A stretch of DNA of 64,000 nt from Scandinavium sp036495715 (GCA_036495715.1 DASXML010000062.1:1-64000), one strand, 5' to 3'. Shown: positions 43,293 to 52,916, counted from the first letter of the stretch. Notes: a model not told the origin generated them from the letters alone. Program-made: numbers and translations.

Positions 43293-45413
43293 ATGAATAA
43301 CACACTGCTTCTCAAACGCTCGTCGGTGCTTTGCGCCCTGGCACTGGCGTTCCCTTGCTCCTCTTTCGCAGAAGAAACGGTCGTTGTCACGGCCCAACCG
43401 GTTGAATCGGCAACGGCGCAGACCGAAGGCTACACCGCTAAAACATCGACCGGATCGACCAAAACCGATCAGCCGCTGATCACCACCGCGCAGTCAGTCT
43501 CCGTTGTGACGCGCCAGCAAATGGAAGATCAGGGCGTGACCAACGTCAGCCAGGCGCTAAGCTATACGCCAGGCGTCTACAGCACCTTTGGCGGTGCAGC
43601 AACCCGTTTTGATGCCATCTCGCTGCGCGGCTATCACGGCGGCGACGTGGATAACATTTTCCTCGACGGTATGCGCCTGATGAGCGACGGCGGCAGCCAC
43701 AACGTCATTCAGATTGACCCGTGGTTCCTTGACCGGATTGATGTGATCAAAGGCCCCTCTTCTGCTCTGTACGGTCAAAGCGTGCCTGGTGGATTGGTCA
43801 ATCTGACCTCTAAGCGCCCGCAGTTTACCTCTGAAGGCCATCTTCAGGCGTTTGGCGGCACGCAGAACACCAAAGGCGCGGCGTTCGATTACACCGACGC
43901 GATTAACAACCAGTGGGCATACCGCATCACCGGTATCACCCGCAATACCGACACCCAGTTCGACAATACCCGCGAAGAGCGTTATGCGATTTCACCATCG
44001 CTGCTGTGGCAGCCGGACACGGACACCAGTCTGTTGTTACGTGCCTATCTGCAAAAAGATCCGTCAGGTGGCTATCACGGCTCGCTGCCGCTGGACGGCA
44101 CGCGCTATGAACACAACGGTCGCAAGCTCAGTAATAGCACTAACGAAGGCGATCCGGGTGATGGCTATCAGCGCCGCGAACAGATTTACAGCTACGATTT
44201 CGACCACCAGTTCAACGACGTCTGGTCGGTACATTCCAGCGGCAGCTATACGCATTCAGACGTGAAGCTGGATCAGGTTTATCAGGTCGGCTGGATTGGC
44301 GACAGCGATATGCTGGCGCGCGGCTACAGCGGCTCGAAGGGTTCCCTTGACGGTTGGTCGACGGATAATCGCGTTAAAGCGGATTTCAATACCGGCGACG
44401 TGCAGCACACCGTGGTGCTGGGCGGCGAATACCATCGCTTCCGCAACGATCTGTGGACCGGCGCGGGCGGTGCAAATCCGTTGGATCCGTGGAGTGGTTA
44501 TACCCCACAAACCGGGCATACCGTGACGTACAGCGATGATAACAACCGTCGTTATTACCAGGCAGGTGTGTATTTGCAGGATGAAATGGTCTGGAACCGC
44601 TGGCATGCCAATCTGTCCGGCCGCTATGACCGTATCGTGTCTGAACAGGTTAGCGACACCTCTGGCACCTCGGCGCGTCGTTCAGACGACCACATCAGCA
44701 GCCGTGCCTCGCTGCTTTATGCGTTTGAAAATGGCCTGTCGCCGTACATGAGCTACAGCCAGGCGATCACGCCAGCGATGCTTTCTGGGCCGGACGGCCA
44801 ACTGCTGAAACCGACGACGGCGGAACAGTACGAAGCGGGCCTGAAATTCCAGCCGCCGGGTACGGCAGATATGTACAGCATTGCGATGTACGACCTGACG
44901 CAGAAAGACGTGGCAACGCGTGATACCAATATTGCCACCGCGACCTTCCTGCCTGCCGGGAAAGTGCATTCACAGGGCGTTGAACTGGAAGCCCGTAACC
45001 AGCTCACGCCACGCCTGAGCACCATCGCGGGTTATACCTGGAACCGTCTGCGTTTTGCCGATACCAAAGATGGCACCGACGACAACACACCACAGTTAAC
45101 GCCGGATCAGATGGCATCGTTCTGGGCGCACTATAAGTTTGATTTCGGCATCAGCGCCGGAGCGGGCGTGCGGTATATCGGCAAGCAGTGGGCTGACGAC
45201 GCGAATACCGAACGTCTGCCGTCAACGACATTGATTGATGCGATGGTTCGTGCCGATTTGGGTGCCTGGACATCGGCCCTGAAAGGCGCATATTTACAGA
45301 TCAATGCGAATAATCTGACCGACCGGGAATATATTTCCGGCTGCTATGGCACCAATAACTGCTATTGGGGTGCGGAGCGTTCGGTGATTGCCACCGTCGG
45401 TTATGATTTCTGA
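43293..45413 (+). CDS. foxA: TonB-dependent siderophore receptor, FoxA-like
   Basis: This 706-residue outer-membrane receptor has a signal peptide to about residue 25 (CSSFA), a TonB box ETVVVTA, a plug domain (DQPLITTAQSVSVVTRQQM, IDVIKGPSSALYGQSVPGG) and a 22-strand barrel ending CYWGAERSVIATVGYDF. The protein follows FoxA (ferrioxamine B receptor) of Salmonella and Yersinia closely, with FhuA as next best. It should import a hydroxamate siderophore with iron. AGGA precedes ATG 43293. Confidence 0.85.
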   Translation: MNNTLLLKRSSVLCALALAFPCSSFAEETVVVTAQPVESATAQTEGYTAKTSTGSTKTDQPLITTAQSVSVVTRQQMEDQGVTNVSQALSYTPGVYSTFGGAATRFDAISLRGYHGGDVDNIFLDGMRLMSDGGSHNVIQIDPWFLDRIDVIKGPSSALYGQSVPGGLVNLTSKRPQFTSEGHLQAFGGTQNTKGAAFDYTDAINNQWAYRITGITRNTDTQFDNTREERYAISPSLLWQPDTDTSLLLRAYLQKDPSGGYHGSLPLDGTRYEHNGRKLSNSTNEGDPGDGYQRREQIYSYDFDHQFNDVWSVHSSGSYTHSDVKLDQVYQVGWIGDSDMLARGYSGSKGSLDGWSTDNRVKADFNTGDVQHTVVLGGEYHRFRNDLWTGAGGANPLDPWSGYTPQTGHTVTYSDDNNRRYYQAGVYLQDEMVWNRWHANLSGRYDRIVSEQVSDTSGTSARRSDDHISSRASLLYAFENGLSPYMSYSQAITPAMLSGPDGQLLKPTTAEQYEAGLKFQPPGTADMYSIAMYDLTQKDVATRDTNIATATFLPAGKVHSQGVELEARNQLTPRLSTIAGYTWNRLRFADTKDGTDDNTPQLTPDQMASFWAHYKFDFGISAGAGVRYIGKQWADDANTERLPSTTLIDAMVRADLGAWTSALKGAYLQINANNLTDREYISGCYGTNNCYWGAERSVIATVGYDF

Positions 45414-45430
45414 GTGAAATAAAACGACAA

Positions 45431-45458
45431 AGGGCAGCCAATGGGCTGCCCTTTTTAA
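45431..45458. terminator. Bidirectional terminator between foxA and ymgE
   Basis: AAAGGGCAGCC and GGCTGCCCTTT form an 11-bp stem with a four-base loop, with T-runs on both strands. Confidence 0.9.
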
Positions 45459-45470
45459 ATGTCATGTCGA

Positions 45471-45725
45471 TTATGCGTTGCGGCGCAGCAATCTGAAGAC
45501 CACCAGCACAACGATGGCACCGACAACAGCAACCAGGAAGCTGTGCAGGTTGAAGCCATTAACGTTGCCCATGCCAAACATGGTCGCTAACCAGCCACCT
45601 ACAACCGCGCCCACAATACCCAGAATACAGGTAAGAATGAAGCCGCCGCCGTCACGACCCGGCATAATCAATTTCGCAATAATACCCGCAATCAGTCCGA
45701 ATACAATCCAGGTCAGAATACCCAT
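45471..45725 (-). CDS. ymgE: GlsB/YeaQ/YmgE family small membrane protein
   Basis: This is an 84-residue inner-membrane protein with three predicted helices and the family core AKLIMPGRDGGGF and GGWLATMFG. The family was named transglycosylase-associated, but its role is unclear; homologues respond to stress. ATG 45725 (MGILTWIVFG) aligns with E. coli YmgE. GAGGGTGG precedes it. Confidence 0.92.
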   Translation of the reverse strand: MGILTWIVFGLIAGIIAKLIMPGRDGGGFILTCILGIVGAVVGGWLATMFGMGNVNGFNLHSFLVAVVGAIVVLVVFRLLRRNA

Positions 45726-45870
45726 TTTAACCACCCTCTAAATAGAAAAATAACCTCAATAAACACGCGTATATTCTACACGCCGGTTCTCTTAAGTATA
45801 GGTATGTATTCCGAAAATAAGGGAATTTGACTAAAATTTTTCTCGACTGAAATATTTTCACCCATTTGTA

Positions 45871-45897
45871 TTAAGTTCTGTTTGCCGCTGCCGATAG
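45871..45897 (+). promoter_or_regulatory. Sigma-28 (FliA) promoter of ycgR
   Basis: TTAAGTTC, an 11-base spacer and GCCGATAG match the FliA consensus TAAAGTTT-N11-GCCGATAA at 13 of 16 positions. It lies 35 bases before the ycgR start, consistent with class 3 flagellar expression. Confidence 0.75.
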
Positions 45898-45932
45898 TCT
45901 ATCAAATCTCTGTCGATAAGGAGCCACCTGGC

Positions 45933-46664
45933 GTGAGTCATTACAATGAGCAATTCCTTAAACAAAATCCGCTGGCAGTGTTAAATGTGCTTCGCGATCT
46001 GCACCGCGATCGCATTCCGTTGCGCGTTTCTTGGGGAACGTCGCAATTTATTAGCCGTATTCTCAACATATCCTCTCATGCGCTGATCATCGACTACGGT
46101 AGTCAGGAGTATGAAAACCGTGCCGTTCAGCGCGCGGAAAACATCACCCTCTCGGCTGAAACACAGGGTGCGAAAATCGAATTTACTGTGCCAAAAGTCA
46201 GCAGTGGTCAGTTCCTCGATTTGCCTGCCTTTACGATGCCGGTTCCGCCGTCGCTGTGGTTTGTTCAGCGCCGGGAGTATTTCCGCATCAGCGCCCCGCT
46301 ACACCCTGTCTATTACGGCACGGCAAAGCTTGCAGACAGAAGTGAAATCCGTTTTCGCCTATGTGACCTGTCGCTCGGCGGCATGGGGGCATTAATGGTG
46401 GAAGCGCCACCACCCGCCCTGAAATCAGGCGTGATGATCCCGCAGATGGAACTGGATATGGGGGAATGGGGAAAATTTCATTTCGACGTACAGCTGATTT
46501 CGCTCAGCGAACGCAAAGTGGTGGACAGCAAAAATGAGACCATCAGTACGCCACGACTGAGTTTTCGCTTTCTCAACGTCAGCCCGGCGATTGAACGCAC
46601 GCTCCAGCGCATTATTTTCTCCCTGGAGCGTGAGGCGCGAGAACGCGCCAGTAAAGTTCGTTAA
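45933..46664 (+). CDS. ycgR: Flagellar brake protein YcgR (c-di-GMP-binding)
   Basis: This 243-residue cytoplasmic protein has an N-terminal YcgR domain and a C-terminal PilZ domain (from about residue 107). The c-di-GMP-binding QRREYFRIS and DLSLGGMG motifs are intact. When loaded it binds the flagellar motor and slows swimming. GTG 45933 aligns with E. coli MSHYHEQF and has AAGGAG upstream. It is a downstream reader of the second messenger handled by the GGDEF-EAL protein at 1194-3170. Confidence 0.95.
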   Translation: MSHYNEQFLKQNPLAVLNVLRDLHRDRIPLRVSWGTSQFISRILNISSHALIIDYGSQEYENRAVQRAENITLSAETQGAKIEFTVPKVSSGQFLDLPAFTMPVPPSLWFVQRREYFRISAPLHPVYYGTAKLADRSEIRFRLCDLSLGGMGALMVEAPPPALKSGVMIPQMELDMGEWGKFHFDVQLISLSERKVVDSKNETISTPRLSFRFLNVSPAIERTLQRIIFSLEREARERASKVR

Positions 46665-46665
46665 T

Positions 46666-47283
46666 CTATTGTGCGTCCATGGCCTTTTGCACTTTCCAGA
46701 TATAACGAGGGGCCTGCGACGATGGGTGGTTTTTGACGATGTAATCGAAGAACTCTTCTTTATCCATGCTGTTGATTTCCGAAATCGCCTTTTTGCGATC
46801 GGAGGAGAAGGTTCTCAGCAGCGCGCCCGCCCCGTTGACGTAAGACGTCACCAGCGCGTACTGCATCACTTCCGGGTCTTTAATTCCGGCAAGGACGCCA
46901 TGCTCCAGAATACTGAAGTACGCGGTGCCCATCGAGATGTTACGCTCAGGATTTTTGAGTTCGCTGACCGACGGGTCACCGCTCCAGCCCATATAGCGAT
47001 ACACTTCGCGCCCGGCGGTTGACGGTTTAAGCTGCATCAAGCCCACAGCACCGGATTTACTCACCGCATTCGGGTTTCCACCTGATTCCACCGCAATAAT
47101 CGCGGTAATGAATTTTGGATCCAATCCCCAGGCCGCACCGGCCTTCTGGCTGATGGGCATCCACTGCATCGACCGCTGAACCGGGACCGTTGGGTCATAA
47201 GGCGGATTCCGGTAATCGTATTTCGGCTTCGAACTGCATCCAGCAAGCAAAACAAATAAAACAGCAAACCATCTCAATTTCAC
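46666..47283 (-). CDS. emtA: Membrane-bound endo-type lytic transglycosylase EmtA (MltE)
   Basis: This 205-residue outer-membrane lipoprotein has the lipobox LLAGC with Cys16. It cleaves glycan strands of murein to 1,6-anhydro products. The SLT fold has the catalytic Glu66 in IIAVESGGNPNAVS and GAVGLMQLKPSTAG. It converges tail to tail with ycgR (one base between stops) and diverges from ldcA. Confidence 0.93.
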   Translation of the reverse strand: MKLRWFAVLFVLLAGCSSKPKYDYRNPPYDPTVPVQRSMQWMPISQKAGAAWGLDPKFITAIIAVESGGNPNAVSKSGAVGLMQLKPSTAGREVYRYMGWSGDPSVSELKNPERNISMGTAYFSILEHGVLAGIKDPEVMQYALVTSYVNGAGALLRTFSSDRKKAISEINSMDKEEFFDYIVKNHPSSQAPRYIWKVQKAMDAQ

Positions 47284-47374
47284 GCTTCTTTCCTTTTCAC
47301 TGAAGTGTGCGAGCTAATGACAACACGATGTTCAGACGGCATGATAACCGTTTAGTTATCAGCAAGGAATTGCC

Positions 47375-48286
47375 ATGAGTCTGTTTCATCTGATTGCGCC
47401 ATCAGGCTATTGCACTAACCAGCAGGCCGCTGCCCGCGGGATTGAACGCCTGACTACGGCCGGGCATCAGGTCAAAAATCAGCATATTCTCGCGCGCCGC
47501 CAGCAGCGTTTTGCCGGTACTGAAACCGAACGGGCCGACGATATTACCGCGTTAGCGCAACTCTCGGGCGAGAACATCATTGCCCTGGCGGTACGTGGCG
47601 GTTACGGTGCCAGCCGTTTGCTGGATATGATCGACTGGCAGGCGCTTGCGGTGCGCCAGCAGAATGCACCGCTCCTGATTTGCGGTCACAGCGATTTCAC
47701 CGCCGTGCAGATGGCGTTGCTGTGCAAAGGCGTGATCACCTTCAGCGGCCCAATGTTAGCAGGCAATTTCGGCGCAGAGATGCTCAACGAATTCACGTTC
47801 GACCACTTCTGGCGCGCGCTGCGTAACCCCGAATTTACCCTTGAATGGCAAGGCAGCGGCCCGGCTTGTGATGTCAAAGGCATGCTGTGGGGCGGGAATT
47901 TGGCGATGCTTACGTCGCTGATTGGCACGCCGTGGCTGCCGGAGATTAACGACGGTATTCTGGTGCTGGAAGACATCAACGAACACCCGTTCCGCGTCGA
48001 ACGCATGCTGCTACAGCTTTGCCATGCGGGCATTTTGAGTCGTCAGCGGGCGATTGTACTCGGCAGTTTTAGCGGTGCGGAACCGAACGATTACGATGCG
48101 GGTTACGATTTGCCGGTGATGATCGAATATCTGCAATCACGGCTTAACATTCCGGTTATCAGCGGCCTCGATTTTGGTCACGAGCAACGCACGGTGACGC
48201 TTCCGCTTGGCGCTCAGGCGCGCCTGGTTCACGGAGAAAAGACCACAACGTTGTCGATTTCCGGCCATCCGGTTCTCAGCGAATAA
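47375..48286 (+). CDS. ldcA: Murein tetrapeptide L,D-carboxypeptidase
   Basis: This 303-residue cytoplasmic serine peptidase (family S66) removes the terminal D-alanine from murein tetrapeptides during recycling. The nucleophile is Ser106 in LICGHSDFTAV, with the oxyanion region RGGYGASRLL before it and Glu and His in the C-terminal half. The length matches E. coli LdcA. It stands next to emtA, another murein enzyme. Confidence 0.93.
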   Translation: MSLFHLIAPSGYCTNQQAAARGIERLTTAGHQVKNQHILARRQQRFAGTETERADDITALAQLSGENIIALAVRGGYGASRLLDMIDWQALAVRQQNAPLLICGHSDFTAVQMALLCKGVITFSGPMLAGNFGAEMLNEFTFDHFWRALRNPEFTLEWQGSGPACDVKGMLWGGNLAMLTSLIGTPWLPEINDGILVLEDINEHPFRVERMLLQLCHAGILSRQRAIVLGSFSGAEPNDYDAGYDLPVMIEYLQSRLNIPVISGLDFGHEQRTVTLPLGAQARLVHGEKTTTLSISGHPVLSE

Positions 48287-48381
48287 AAAATGCCTTCATA
48301 GCTCTGATAGATCCATCGTTTCACGGACTTATATGATAACGTTTGAGTATCAATTCACGCGATCAAGGGAGTACGTGAACG

Positions 48382-50115
48382 TTGGATGCCGGGGCAATAA
48401 TCAGTCTGTTTATTCTGGGTTCGGTGCTGGTCACCTGCAGTATTTTACTCAGTTCTTTTTCTTCCCGACTCGGGATACCGATTCTGGTTATCTTCCTTGC
48501 CATCGGTATGCTCGCCGGAATCGACGGCATCGGCGGCATTCCGTTTGATAATTACCCCTTCGCTTACATGATAAGCAACCTCGCGCTGGCGGTTATCCTG
48601 CTGGACGGCGGGATGCGCACCCAGGCAAGTTCGTTTCGCGTCGCACTCGGCCCTGCGCTGTCACTGGCGACGGTCGGCGTACTGATAACCTCCGGGCTGA
48701 CCGGAATGATGGCGGCCTGGTTATTTCACCTCGATTTGATTGAAGGCATGCTGATTGGCGCGATTGTCGGTTCGACCGATGCCGCTGCGGTGTTTTCGTT
48801 GCTCGGCGGCAAAGGCCTCAACGAACGTGTCGGCTCAACGCTGGAGATTGAATCCGGCAGCAACGATCCGATGGCGGTGTTTCTGACCATCACCCTGATT
48901 GAGATGATCCAGCAGCACCAGGTGGGGCTGAACTGGATGTTCGCCGTGCATATCGTTCAGCAGTTTGGTCTGGGGATTTTGATTGGCCTCGGCGGCGGCT
49001 ATCTGCTGCTACAAATGATTAACCGTCTTTCCCTCCCTGCCGGACTTTATCCGCTGCTGGCGTTAAGCGGCGGGATCATGATCTTCGCCGTGACCACCGC
49101 CCTTGACGGCAGCGGCATTCTGGCGGTTTATCTGTGCGGTTTTCTGCTCGGCAACCGCCCTATCCGCAACCGCTACGCGATTTTGCAGAACTTTGATGGT
49201 CTGGCGTGGCTGGCGCAAATCGGCATGTTCCTGGTGCTGGGTCTGTTAGTGACACCGTCCGATTTACTGCCGATCGCCATTCCGGCGCTGATGCTGTCGG
49301 CAGGGATGATTTTCTTCGCGCGTCCACTTTCAGTATTTATCGGCCTGCTGCCGTTCCGTGGTTTTAATCTGCGCGAGCGGGTGTTTATCAGTTGGGTTGG
49401 TCTGCGCGGCGCAGTGCCTATCATCCTTGCGGTGTTCCCAATGATGGCGGGCCTTGAGAATGCGCGACTGTTCTTTAACGTCGCCTTCTTCGTGGTGTTG
49501 ATTTCCCTGCTGTTACAGGGAACGTCGCTTTCCTGGGCGGCAAAAAAAGCCAAAGTGGTGGTGCCGCCCGTCGGCTGGCCGGTTTCGCGTGTCGGGTTGG
49601 ATATTCACCCGGAGAACCCGTGGGAGCAGTTTGTCTATCAGCTCAGCGCGGATAAATGGTGCGTGGGCGCTGCACTGCGTGATTTGCATATGCCGCGCGA
49701 TACCCGTATTGCGGCGTTGTTTCGCGACAATGTGCTGCTGGACCCCACCGGCAGCACACGGCTGCGCGAAGGCGATGTACTCTGTGTGATTGGTCGAGAA
49801 CGCGATCTGCCCTCACTTGGCAAACTGTTCAGCCAGTCGCCGCCGGTGGCGTTGGATCAGCGCTTCTTTGGTGACTTTATTCTTGAGGCCAATGCTAAAT
49901 TTGCCGATGTGGCGCTGATTTATGGCCTCGACACTGGCGAAGAATTTCGGGATAACCAGCAGTCGTTGGGTGAAATCGTGCAGCATCTTCTCGGTGCCGC
50001 GCCCGTTGTCGGTGACCAGGTCGAGTTTGCAGGCATGATCTGGACCGTCGCCGAGAAAGAAGATAATTCAGTGCTGAAAGTCGGGGTACGCGTGGCCGAA
50101 GAAGAAGTGGAATAA
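48382..50115 (+). CDS. cvrA: K+/H+ antiporter CvrA (NhaP2)
   Basis: This 577-residue CPA1 antiporter has about 12 helices (1-390) with the ion-binding GSTDAAAVFSLLGGKGLNERV and ESGSNDPMAVF regions. A cytoplasmic TrkA-C-like domain (about 400-490) and a C-terminal CorC/HlyC-type domain follow. It exports K+ at low osmolarity in homologues. The best start is TTG 48382, which gives the E. coli-like N-terminus MDAGAIISLFILGS. Confidence 0.93.
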   Translation: MDAGAIISLFILGSVLVTCSILLSSFSSRLGIPILVIFLAIGMLAGIDGIGGIPFDNYPFAYMISNLALAVILLDGGMRTQASSFRVALGPALSLATVGVLITSGLTGMMAAWLFHLDLIEGMLIGAIVGSTDAAAVFSLLGGKGLNERVGSTLEIESGSNDPMAVFLTITLIEMIQQHQVGLNWMFAVHIVQQFGLGILIGLGGGYLLLQMINRLSLPAGLYPLLALSGGIMIFAVTTALDGSGILAVYLCGFLLGNRPIRNRYAILQNFDGLAWLAQIGMFLVLGLLVTPSDLLPIAIPALMLSAGMIFFARPLSVFIGLLPFRGFNLRERVFISWVGLRGAVPIILAVFPMMAGLENARLFFNVAFFVVLISLLLQGTSLSWAAKKAKVVVPPVGWPVSRVGLDIHPENPWEQFVYQLSADKWCVGAALRDLHMPRDTRIAALFRDNVLLDPTGSTRLREGDVLCVIGRERDLPSLGKLFSQSPPVALDQRFFGDFILEANAKFADVALIYGLDTGEEFRDNQQSLGEIVQHLLGAAPVVGDQVEFAGMIWTVAEKEDNSVLKVGVRVAEEEVE

Positions 50116-50124
50116 CGGTTGGCG

Positions 50125-50159
50125 TTTACCCGGTGACAAGCCCTGCGTCACCGGGTAAA
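50125..50159. terminator. Terminator between cvrA and dadX
   Basis: TTTACCCGGTGAC and GTCACCGGGTAAA form a perfect 13-bp stem with a nine-base loop. It serves the convergent genes. Confidence 0.85.
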
Positions 50160-50177
50160 TATTATATTCCATAAGCC

Positions 50178-50204
50178 CGACAGCAATGCGCCGCCGGGCA
50201 GAAT
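50178..50204. repeat. Single REP element
   Basis: AAGCCCGACAGCAATGCGCC then GCCGGGC is a REP unit like those after treA and the pseudokinase gene. Confidence 0.7.
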
Positions 50205-50218
50205 GACAGAAATAAAAG

Positions 50219-51289
50219 TTACACCGTCACAACGGGTACGCGTAACGCCAGCGCGCACATCAATTCATAACCTACCGTGTCACAGCGGCTGGCAACATCA
50301 TCGATTTTAATCTCTTTACCCCACAGTTCAACGGGCGTACCGATGCCTGCCTGCGGGCACGGCGTTAAATCAACCGCCAGCATGTCCATCGACACGCGCC
50401 CTATCGTTCCGGTGCGAATCCCGTCCACCAGCACGGGCGTGCCGTCTGGTGCGTTGCGCGGATAACCGTCTGCATAGCCACACGCCACGATACCGATACG
50501 CTGTTCCTGTTGAGCTTTGTATAAACGTCCGTAACCGACCGTATCGCCCGCTTTAAGATTCTGCACGGCAATGATTTCGCTGTTCAGCGTCATCACCGGT
50601 TTTAACCCACTGTTAGCGATGTCCTGCCATTTGCCGGAGGGCGATGCGCCGTACAACACAATGCCTGGACGCACCCAGTCAAAGTGCGCTTCGGGGTGCC
50701 ATAACGTGGCCGCCGAGTTTGACAGCGAACGCGGGCAGTCCAGCCCTTCCGCTGCCTGTTCAATCTTCGCCATCGCTTCGGTAATGCCGTCCGGGTTTTC
50801 GGCATCGGCAAAATGAGACATCAACGTCATGTCACTTACGTTGCTCATGGCACGTAACTGCTGCCAGACGGTATGCACTTTGTCAGGTGTAAATCCGAGG
50901 CGGTTCATGCCGCTGTTCACTTTGACATAGACGTCCAGCGGCGCGTTGAGCTTTGCGTTGTGTAGCGCTTTTAGCTGCCAGTTGCTGTGGACGGTGGTGG
51001 TGAGACGGTACTGGTCATAGAGCGGTAAATCGTCGGCGTGAAAAAAACCTTCCAGCATCAGAATCGGCCCTTTCCAGCCACGCTCGCGCAGCAGAACCGC
51101 TTCTTCAAGATTCAGTAACGCAAAGCCGTCGGTATCGTTCAACGCGCTCCAGATGCGTTCAATACCGTGACCGTAGGCGTTCGCTTTCACCACCGACCAG
51201 ACGCGCGCATCGGGCGCCGCAGAGCGAACCACCGTCAGGTTTTGCCGTAGCGCCTGCAAATCGAGGCTGGCTACAATGGGACGAGACAT
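50219..51289 (-). CDS. dadX: Catabolic alanine racemase
   Basis: This 356-residue PLP-dependent racemase interconverts L- and D-alanine for use as a carbon source. The PLP Lys35 is in VVKANAYGHG and the second catalytic Tyr is in DTVGYGRLY. It follows dadA after 9 bases, the standard dadAX operon, which is controlled by Lrp and CRP in relatives. Confidence 0.95.
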   Translation of the reverse strand: MSRPIVASLDLQALRQNLTVVRSAAPDARVWSVVKANAYGHGIERIWSALNDTDGFALLNLEEAVLLRERGWKGPILMLEGFFHADDLPLYDQYRLTTTVHSNWQLKALHNAKLNAPLDVYVKVNSGMNRLGFTPDKVHTVWQQLRAMSNVSDMTLMSHFADAENPDGITEAMAKIEQAAEGLDCPRSLSNSAATLWHPEAHFDWVRPGIVLYGASPSGKWQDIANSGLKPVMTLNSEIIAVQNLKAGDTVGYGRLYKAQQEQRIGIVACGYADGYPRNAPDGTPVLVDGIRTGTIGRVSMDMLAVDLTPCPQAGIGTPVELWGKEIKIDDVASRCDTVGYELMCALALRVPVVTV

Positions 51290-51298
51290 AACTGCTCC

Positions 51299-52597
51299 TT
51301 AATTGTGCGCACCGTGCAAATGCGTATGGCGCGACGGCGTGTAGCCTGACTGATAACGGGCCACGCCCAAATCATCATAGCCAATGGCAGGTGTACGGCC
51401 AGACAACAAATCACTCAGTAGCTGCCCGGAGCCGCAGGCCATGGTCCAGCCCAGCGTGCCGTGCCCGGTGTTCAGCCACAGATTTTTATACGGTGTACGG
51501 CCGACAATCGGCGTGCCGTCCGGCGTCATTGGGCGAAGGCCGGTCCAGAACGTCGCTTGTTCGACATGACCACCGCGCGGGAACAAATCACGCACCACCA
51601 TTTCCAGCGTTTCGCGACGCGCGCGAAGAAGTTCGGTGTTGAAACCGACGATCTCCGCCATTCCCCCGACACGGATACGCTGTTCGAAGCGGGTGATCGC
51701 AATTTTGTAGGTTTCATCAAGAATAGTCGAAACCGGTGCGCCATCGTCATCTTTCACCGGGATCGTCAGCGAGTAGCCCTTCAATGGATAGACAGGGATA
51801 TCGACAATGCCTTTCAGCATAGACGTGGAATAGGAGCCAAACGCCATCACGTAGGCATCGGCTTTGACGATTTCCTCGCCACACTTCACGCCGTAGATTT
51901 GCTCACCTTCCGACAACAGCTGATCGACAGGCGTGTTATAGCGGAAGACGACGCCCGCCTCTTCCGCCATTTTTGCCAGCCGCTGGGTGAATAACTGACA
52001 GTCGCCGGTTTCATCATTGGGCAGACGCAGACCGCCGGTCAGCTTGTGCGCGACTTCTGCCAGCGCAGGCTCGACTTCTGCCAGACGACTGGCTTCCAAT
52101 AGCTGATACGGCACGCCTGCATCCTGAAGCACGGCGATGTCACGGGTGGCGTTTTCATACTGCTGTTCGGTGCGGAACAGTTGCAGCGTGCCGCCCTGAC
52201 GGCCTTCATATTCAATACCAGTGCTGGCGCGCAATGCCATTAAGCAATCACGGCTGTATTCCGCCAGACGCACCATGCGGCCTTTGTTTTCCATGTAGTG
52301 ACGGGTGTCGCAGTTGCGCAGCATCTGCCACATCCATTTCAACTGGAACTGCGTGCCATCGAGGCTTATTGCCAGCGGCGCGTGGCGTTGAAACATCCAT
52401 TTAATGGCTTTCAGCGGCACGCCGGGTGCGGCCCACGGCGCGGCATAGCCGGGAGAGATTTGTCCGGCATTGGCCGCACTGGTTTCCAGCGCTGGACCTG
52501 GCTCCCGGTCAATCACCGTGACCTCGTGTCCGGCCTGACGTAAATACCAGGCGCTGGCCACGCCCACTACCCCACTTCCGAGGATAACCACTCGCAT
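51299..52597 (-). CDS. dadA: D-amino acid dehydrogenase
   Basis: This 432-residue FAD enzyme oxidises D-alanine to pyruvate and ammonia at the inner membrane, passing electrons to quinone. The N-terminal Rossmann motif is MRVVILGSGVVGVASAWYL, and the C-terminal LNTGHGTLGWTMACGSGQ is typical of the DadA/DAO fold. ATG 52597 matches E. coli. The upstream frame extension has no ribosome site. Confidence 0.95.
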   Translation of the reverse strand: MRVVILGSGVVGVASAWYLRQAGHEVTVIDREPGPALETSAANAGQISPGYAAPWAAPGVPLKAIKWMFQRHAPLAISLDGTQFQLKWMWQMLRNCDTRHYMENKGRMVRLAEYSRDCLMALRASTGIEYEGRQGGTLQLFRTEQQYENATRDIAVLQDAGVPYQLLEASRLAEVEPALAEVAHKLTGGLRLPNDETGDCQLFTQRLAKMAEEAGVVFRYNTPVDQLLSEGEQIYGVKCGEEIVKADAYVMAFGSYSTSMLKGIVDIPVYPLKGYSLTIPVKDDDGAPVSTILDETYKIAITRFEQRIRVGGMAEIVGFNTELLRARRETLEMVVRDLFPRGGHVEQATFWTGLRPMTPDGTPIVGRTPYKNLWLNTGHGTLGWTMACGSGQLLSDLLSGRTPAIGYDDLGVARYQSGYTPSRHTHLHGAHN

Positions 52598-52916
52598 AGC
52601 GACTCCAGATCCGTAAAAGAACAATCTTCTGATTACAAATTGATAACCCAGTTGAAAATATTATTCAACATAGGCTTTTTTTATGGTGACTCACCTCACA
52701 CATGCCCTTTTTGCAAAGGTATGCGCGCTTTCGAAATCTCCTGCTGTCGCGCAATTTTCGTCAGCACAAAATTCTGCGTGAGCCCGAAATCGTCGCCGTT
52801 GGCGCAGGGAAATCGCGAAGAAAAATATTTGCGGTTCGCACGTTCGCGTGGGGGTGTTCTATCCTTGATATGAGGCTCTCCAGACAGAGAGGGCCGCCAA
52901 CAATGAGGGCGCGCTA
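52598..52916. promoter_or_regulatory. Divergent dadA-ycgB control region
   Basis: This is a 319-base gap. A near-perfect 19-bp palindrome, GTTGAA-7-TTCAAC (52651-52669), lies about 55 bases before dadA and overlaps an Lrp-like AT-rich track. The rest shows no gene; a short open frame at 52640-52873 has no support. Confidence 0.5.

Noticed and set aside
52640..52873. 77-codon open frame between dadA and ycgB
   Set aside because: It has no ribosome site or known family and overlaps the likely promoter region.
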